From JBGAPI01 sp044221335 (GTDB taxonomy: Bacteria; Pseudomonadota; Gammaproteobacteria; Xanthomonadales; Ahniellaceae): a stretch of DNA of 64,000 bases. Below, piece after piece: positions 61,039 to 64,000 of the stretch (position 1 is its first letter; every line of letters begins with the position of its first letter). The translations under genes and the position numbers were made by a program. The notes below the pieces were generated by a model. That model saw nothing but the letters and a program-made list of their open reading frames with translations, was not told where the DNA came from and searched no databases. The stretch spans positions 50,696-114,695 of the forward strand of contig JBGAPI010000010.1 in assembly GCA_044221335.1 (NCBI GenBank). The letters are read 5' to 3'.

Positions 61039-63627
61039 ATGTCGTCGAAATCCGTCCTGTTGGCTGAAGCGTCGTTGACGCGCCGGCGCGCGCTGGCCGC
61101 CTTGCTGTCGCAACGCGGCTTCCAGGTCACCGCTCTGCCCACGCTCGAGGAAGCCTTCGTCGTGCTGCGCCGGCTGGCCAGCTCCGCCGCCAGCTACGAG
61201 GCCGTGGTGCTGGGTTGGCCGGAATACACCGACGGCGTCGCCGAGGATGTCTTCGGCCTGCTGCATGGCGACCAGTACGAGCACATCCCGGTGCTGGTGC
61301 TGGCCGATTCCAACAGCCCGGCCGCCGCCAACTGGCGCATGACGAGGCCGCGCTCGGCGCTGCTGCTGTGGGACGACTACAACGAGACCCCGGATGCGCT
61401 CGAACAGCTGCTGCGCCCGCCGCGCTCCACCACCACCGAGATGCTGGTCGGCGAAGCGTTGCGCGTGCTGCTGGTCGACGACTCCGCGACCGTGCGGCTG
61501 GCCTTCGGCAAGCTGCTGGTCAAGCACGGCTACACGGTCGAGACGGCCTGCAGCGCCGCCGAGGGTCGGCGCAAGGCGCAGGAGCAGCCGTTCGACATCG
61601 CCATCGTCGACTACTTCATGCCCGAGGCCAACGGCACCGAGCTGATCATGGCGTTGAAGAACGACCCGAACACCTCGCACGTGATGTCGGCGACCATCAC
61701 CGGCACCTACTCCGACCAGGTGATCACCGAGTCGCTCGCCGCCGGCGCGATCGAATGCCTGTTCAAGAGCGAGGCCAAGGAGCTGTTCCTCGCGCGGCTG
61801 TCGTCGATCGCGCGCACCATCAACGACCGCAAGGCGATGGACGCCGAGCGCAAGCGCCTGCAGGGCATCCTGTCCTCGGTCGGCGACGGCGTGTACGGCG
61901 TCGATGCCGACGGCGTGATCCAGTTCATCAACCCGGCGGCAGTCGACATGCTGGGCTACGGCGCCTCCGAGGACCTGATCGGTCGCGGCGCCTTCGAGAC
62001 CTTCCACTACGCCTTCGACGACGGCACCCAGATGCCGCGATCGGCCTCGTTCCTGTGCCAATGCTATTCCAGCGGCAACCAGGTACCGGCGTGGCAGACG
62101 GTGTTCTGGACGGCGTCGAAGCGCGCCATTCCGGTCGAGTGCACGGTCTATCCGATGCGGATCGACGGCGAGCGCGAGGGCTCGGTCGTGGCCTTCCGCG
62201 ACGTGTCCGCCCGCCGCATGCTCGAGGAAGAGCTGCGTTGGCAGGCCGAGCACGACGCGCTCACCAAGCTGCACAACCGCGCCTGGTTCGAGAACCAGCT
62301 GGAGCAGGAGATCTCCCGGCTGAAGCGCACCGACCAGAGTTCCCTGCTGCTGTTCATCGACGTCGACCGCTTCAAGTACATCAACGACACCGCCGGCCAC
62401 GGCGCCGGCGACCAGCTGCTGATCGAGGTCAGCCAGCGTCTGAAGTCGCGGCTGCGCGGCTCCGACCATCTGTCGCGGATGGGCGGCGACGAGTACGCCG
62501 TGATCCTGCGCAACGTCAGCATCGACGACGTCAGCCTGCTCGCCGACGGCTTCCGCAAGGCCCTGACCGCCGCGCCGTTCTCCTACGGCGGAAAGAGCTA
62601 CCGCATCACCGTGTCGATCGGCGCGGCGCGCCTCGACGCGAGCACCGTGTCCGTGACCGAGGCGATGGCGCACGCCGACATCGCCTGCCACATGGCGAAG
62701 AACTCCGGCCGCAACCAGACCCACCTCTACACCCCGGAGTCCGGCAAGCGCGCGGCGATGGATCTCGACCTCGGCTGGTCGGCGCGCCTCGAGGAAGCCC
62801 TGCGCGGCGACCGCTTCGTGCTCTGCTACCAGCCGATCGTGCCGCTTGCCGGCGTCGAGAACGATCCGCTGACCGAGGGCGACCGCGACCTCTGGCAGCG
62901 CCAGTTGCGCCGCAATCCCGACGCGGTGGCGAGCTTCGAGGTGCTGCTGCGCCTGCGCGACGCGCACGGCGAGCTGATCGCGCCGTCGGCCTTCCTGCCG
63001 ACCGCGGAGCGCTTCGGCATGATGGCCGAGATCGACCGCTGGGTCATCGATCGGGCATTGCGCGCGCTGCGCGAAGCGCGTGGCCACGGCATGCGCATCG
63101 TGCTCGCGATCAACCTGTCGGCGCAGTCGCTCGGCCAGGAAGACCTTCCGGCCTACGTCACCAACAAGCTGGTGCAGTACAACGTCGACCCGACCGCGAT
63201 CGTGTTCGAGATCACCGAGTCGCGCGCGATCACCGAGATCGACGGGATGCAGCGCCTGGTGCACGAGCTGCGCACGCTCGGCTGCCGAATCGCGGTCGAC
63301 GATTTCGGCACCGGCTTCTCGACCTTCTCCTACCTGCGCGAGCTCGAAGCCGATTACCTCAAGCTCGACGGCTCGCTGATCCAGGGGCTGCCGGACGACC
63401 CGCTCGACCGCGCCGTGGTGTCCTCCCTGTGCCACATCGCCGAGGCCGCCAACAAGAAGGTCGTCGCGGAGTGCGTCGAGAACCCGAAGGCGCTGATCGC
63501 GCTGCTCGAGTGCGGCGTCGATTTCGCCCAGGGCCATGCGCTGGGCCTGCCGCGCACCCAGCTGGCACCGACCGGGCCGACGGCTGTCGAACCGGGGATG
63601 GCTCGACCGGCGACGGCGGGGCGCTAG
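61039..63627 (+). CDS. Receiver-PAS-GGDEF-EAL cyclic-di-GMP protein
   Basis: 862 residues, cytosolic. A degenerate receiver-like domain (about 5-125) lacks the phospho-Asp (VVLGWPEY). A full receiver follows (about 140-260: VLLVDDSATVR, AIVDYFMPEANG). A PAS domain (275-395) and a GGDEF domain come next, with GGDEY at 482-486 and an intact RxxD I-site (RGSD). The EAL domain (from about 590) keeps YQPIVPL, EITESRAI, VDDFGTGFS, KLDGS and AECVEN; the EAL triplet itself is EVL at 634-636. Phosphodiesterase activity is likely and cyclase activity possible. Upstream in-frame ATG at 60976 is rejected because the receiver-like fold starts at 61039. Confidence 0.9.
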   Translation: MSSKSVLLAEASLTRRRALAALLSQRGFQVTALPTLEEAFVVLRRLASSAASYEAVVLGWPEYTDGVAEDVFGLLHGDQYEHIPVLVLADSNSPAAANWRMTRPRSALLLWDDYNETPDALEQLLRPPRSTTTEMLVGEALRVLLVDDSATVRLAFGKLLVKHGYTVETACSAAEGRRKAQEQPFDIAIVDYFMPEANGTELIMALKNDPNTSHVMSATITGTYSDQVITESLAAGAIECLFKSEAKELFLARLSSIARTINDRKAMDAERKRLQGILSSVGDGVYGVDADGVIQFINPAAVDMLGYGASEDLIGRGAFETFHYAFDDGTQMPRSASFLCQCYSSGNQVPAWQTVFWTASKRAIPVECTVYPMRIDGEREGSVVAFRDVSARRMLEEELRWQAEHDALTKLHNRAWFENQLEQEISRLKRTDQSSLLLFIDVDRFKYINDTAGHGAGDQLLIEVSQRLKSRLRGSDHLSRMGGDEYAVILRNVSIDDVSLLADGFRKALTAAPFSYGGKSYRITVSIGAARLDASTVSVTEAMAHADIACHMAKNSGRNQTHLYTPESGKRAAMDLDLGWSARLEEALRGDRFVLCYQPIVPLAGVENDPLTEGDRDLWQRQLRRNPDAVASFEVLLRLRDAHGELIAPSAFLPTAERFGMMAEIDRWVIDRALRALREARGHGMRIVLAINLSAQSLGQEDLPAYVTNKLVQYNVDPTAIVFEITESRAITEIDGMQRLVHELRTLGCRIAVDDFGTGFSTFSYLRELEADYLKLDGSLIQGLPDDPLDRAVVSSLCHIAEAANKKVVAECVENPKALIALLECGVDFAQGHALGLPRTQLAPTGPTAVEPGMARPATAGR

Positions 63628-63689
63628 CCGCCGATTCCGGTAACGGCTATCGCGTGGCCCTCGAGGCCTGTCGGCGGCGGGCAGCCAAC

Positions 63690-64000
63690 GTCGGGCGCGC
63701 CTTGCGCGCCATCGCGAGGCGCATGAAGCCGAAGTCCGCTGACGGCGAGGAGCGGACGTAGGGCGCGCACTGCGCGCCATCGCGAGGCGCTTCATTCGCA
63801 TATCCGCTGGAGGCGAGGAGCGGCCGTAGGGCGCGCACTGCGCGCCATCGCGAGGCGCATGAAGCCGAAGTCCACTGACGGCGAGGAGCGGACGTAGGGC
63901 GCGCACTGCGCGCCATCGCGAGGCGCATGAAGTAAACGTCCGCTGACGGCGAGGAGCGGCCGTAGGGCCCGCACTGCGCGCCATCGCGAGGCGCATGAAG
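63690..64000. repeat. 68-bp tandem repeat, at least four copies, running off the window
   Basis: The unit start GTAGGGC occurs at 63758, 63826, 63894 and 63962, an exact 68-base period, with a partial copy before it from about 63690. Each unit holds the palindrome GGGCGCGCACTGCGCGCC followed by ATCGCGAGGCGCATGAAG. Copies differ at several positions. There is no gene in the last 373 bases. Confidence 0.9.

Noticed and set aside
63690..64000. Possible CRISPR array or coding repeat at the window end
   Set aside because: The whole 68-base unit is repeated without unique spacers; open frames through it only reflect the repeat.

Overview
The window is about 70% GC, with dense genes, many 4-bp ATGA/GTGA overlaps and families of hairpin-forming intergenic repeats. 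The gene content (YceF-type Maf, Zur, RoxA-type L16 hydroxylase next to purB, a sucA-sucB-lpd block, MoxR/DUF58/transglutaminase cluster) fits a gammaproteobacterium, most likely of the Lysobacterales (Xanthomonadales). That placement is inferred from gene order and style. No rRNA, tRNA, insertion sequence, prophage or CRISPR array was seen.

Layout. 1-8.2 kb: end of an unknown coiled-coil protein, yceF, a DNA-deoxyinosine glycosylase overlapping a GT39-type membrane glycosyltransferase, then moxR-DUF58-tgpA and an Slp-type lipoprotein. 8.5-24.0 kb: a cyclic-di-GMP block. Two very large membrane sensors (propeller-Y_Y_Y-TM-GAF/PAS-GGDEF) lie head to tail. They converge on two paralogous cytoplasmic proteins with pseudo-receiver, receiver, degenerate GGDEF and degenerate EAL parts, probably c-di-GMP readers or scaffolds. 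24.2-37.9 kb: mostly housekeeping, with xseA, an FHA protein, a tight purB-B3 metallo-beta-lactamase-roxA-GNAT operon, the 2-oxoglutarate dehydrogenase genes, a lipoprotein and kptA. 38-45.4 kb: a decayed stretch with a possible efflux-pump remnant, a secreted five-domain beta/gamma-crystallin protein, an ECF sigma factor paired with a Ser/Thr kinase-TPR protein, an orphan response regulator with an altered acidic pocket, and a CxxCH lipoprotein behind an excellent Fur-type box. 45.7-55.2 kb: two unknown membrane proteins, zur, a zinc-ribbon membrane protein, a 77-bp tandem repeat, gltX, and a DUF2339-DUF3999 pair. 55.2-60.7 kb: a four-gene operon on the minus strand encoding an SGNH hydrolase, an alpha/beta hydrolase, a 1000-residue patatin whose catalytic residues are separated by about ten membrane helices, and a four-helix membrane protein. 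61.0-64.0 kb: a receiver-PAS-GGDEF-EAL protein followed by a 68-bp tandem repeat that runs off the window.

The best candidates for something undescribed are the three-fold lipid/ester hydrolase operon with its membrane-interrupted patatin, and the c-di-GMP block. In that block, one sensor carries an exact 203-codon in-frame GAF amplification, and the two degenerate paralogues lie next to active-looking cyclases. Smaller points of interest are the calcium-motif-rich crystallin protein, the Fur-box-controlled cytochrome-like lipoprotein, and intergenic repeats that supply stop codons to two genes.
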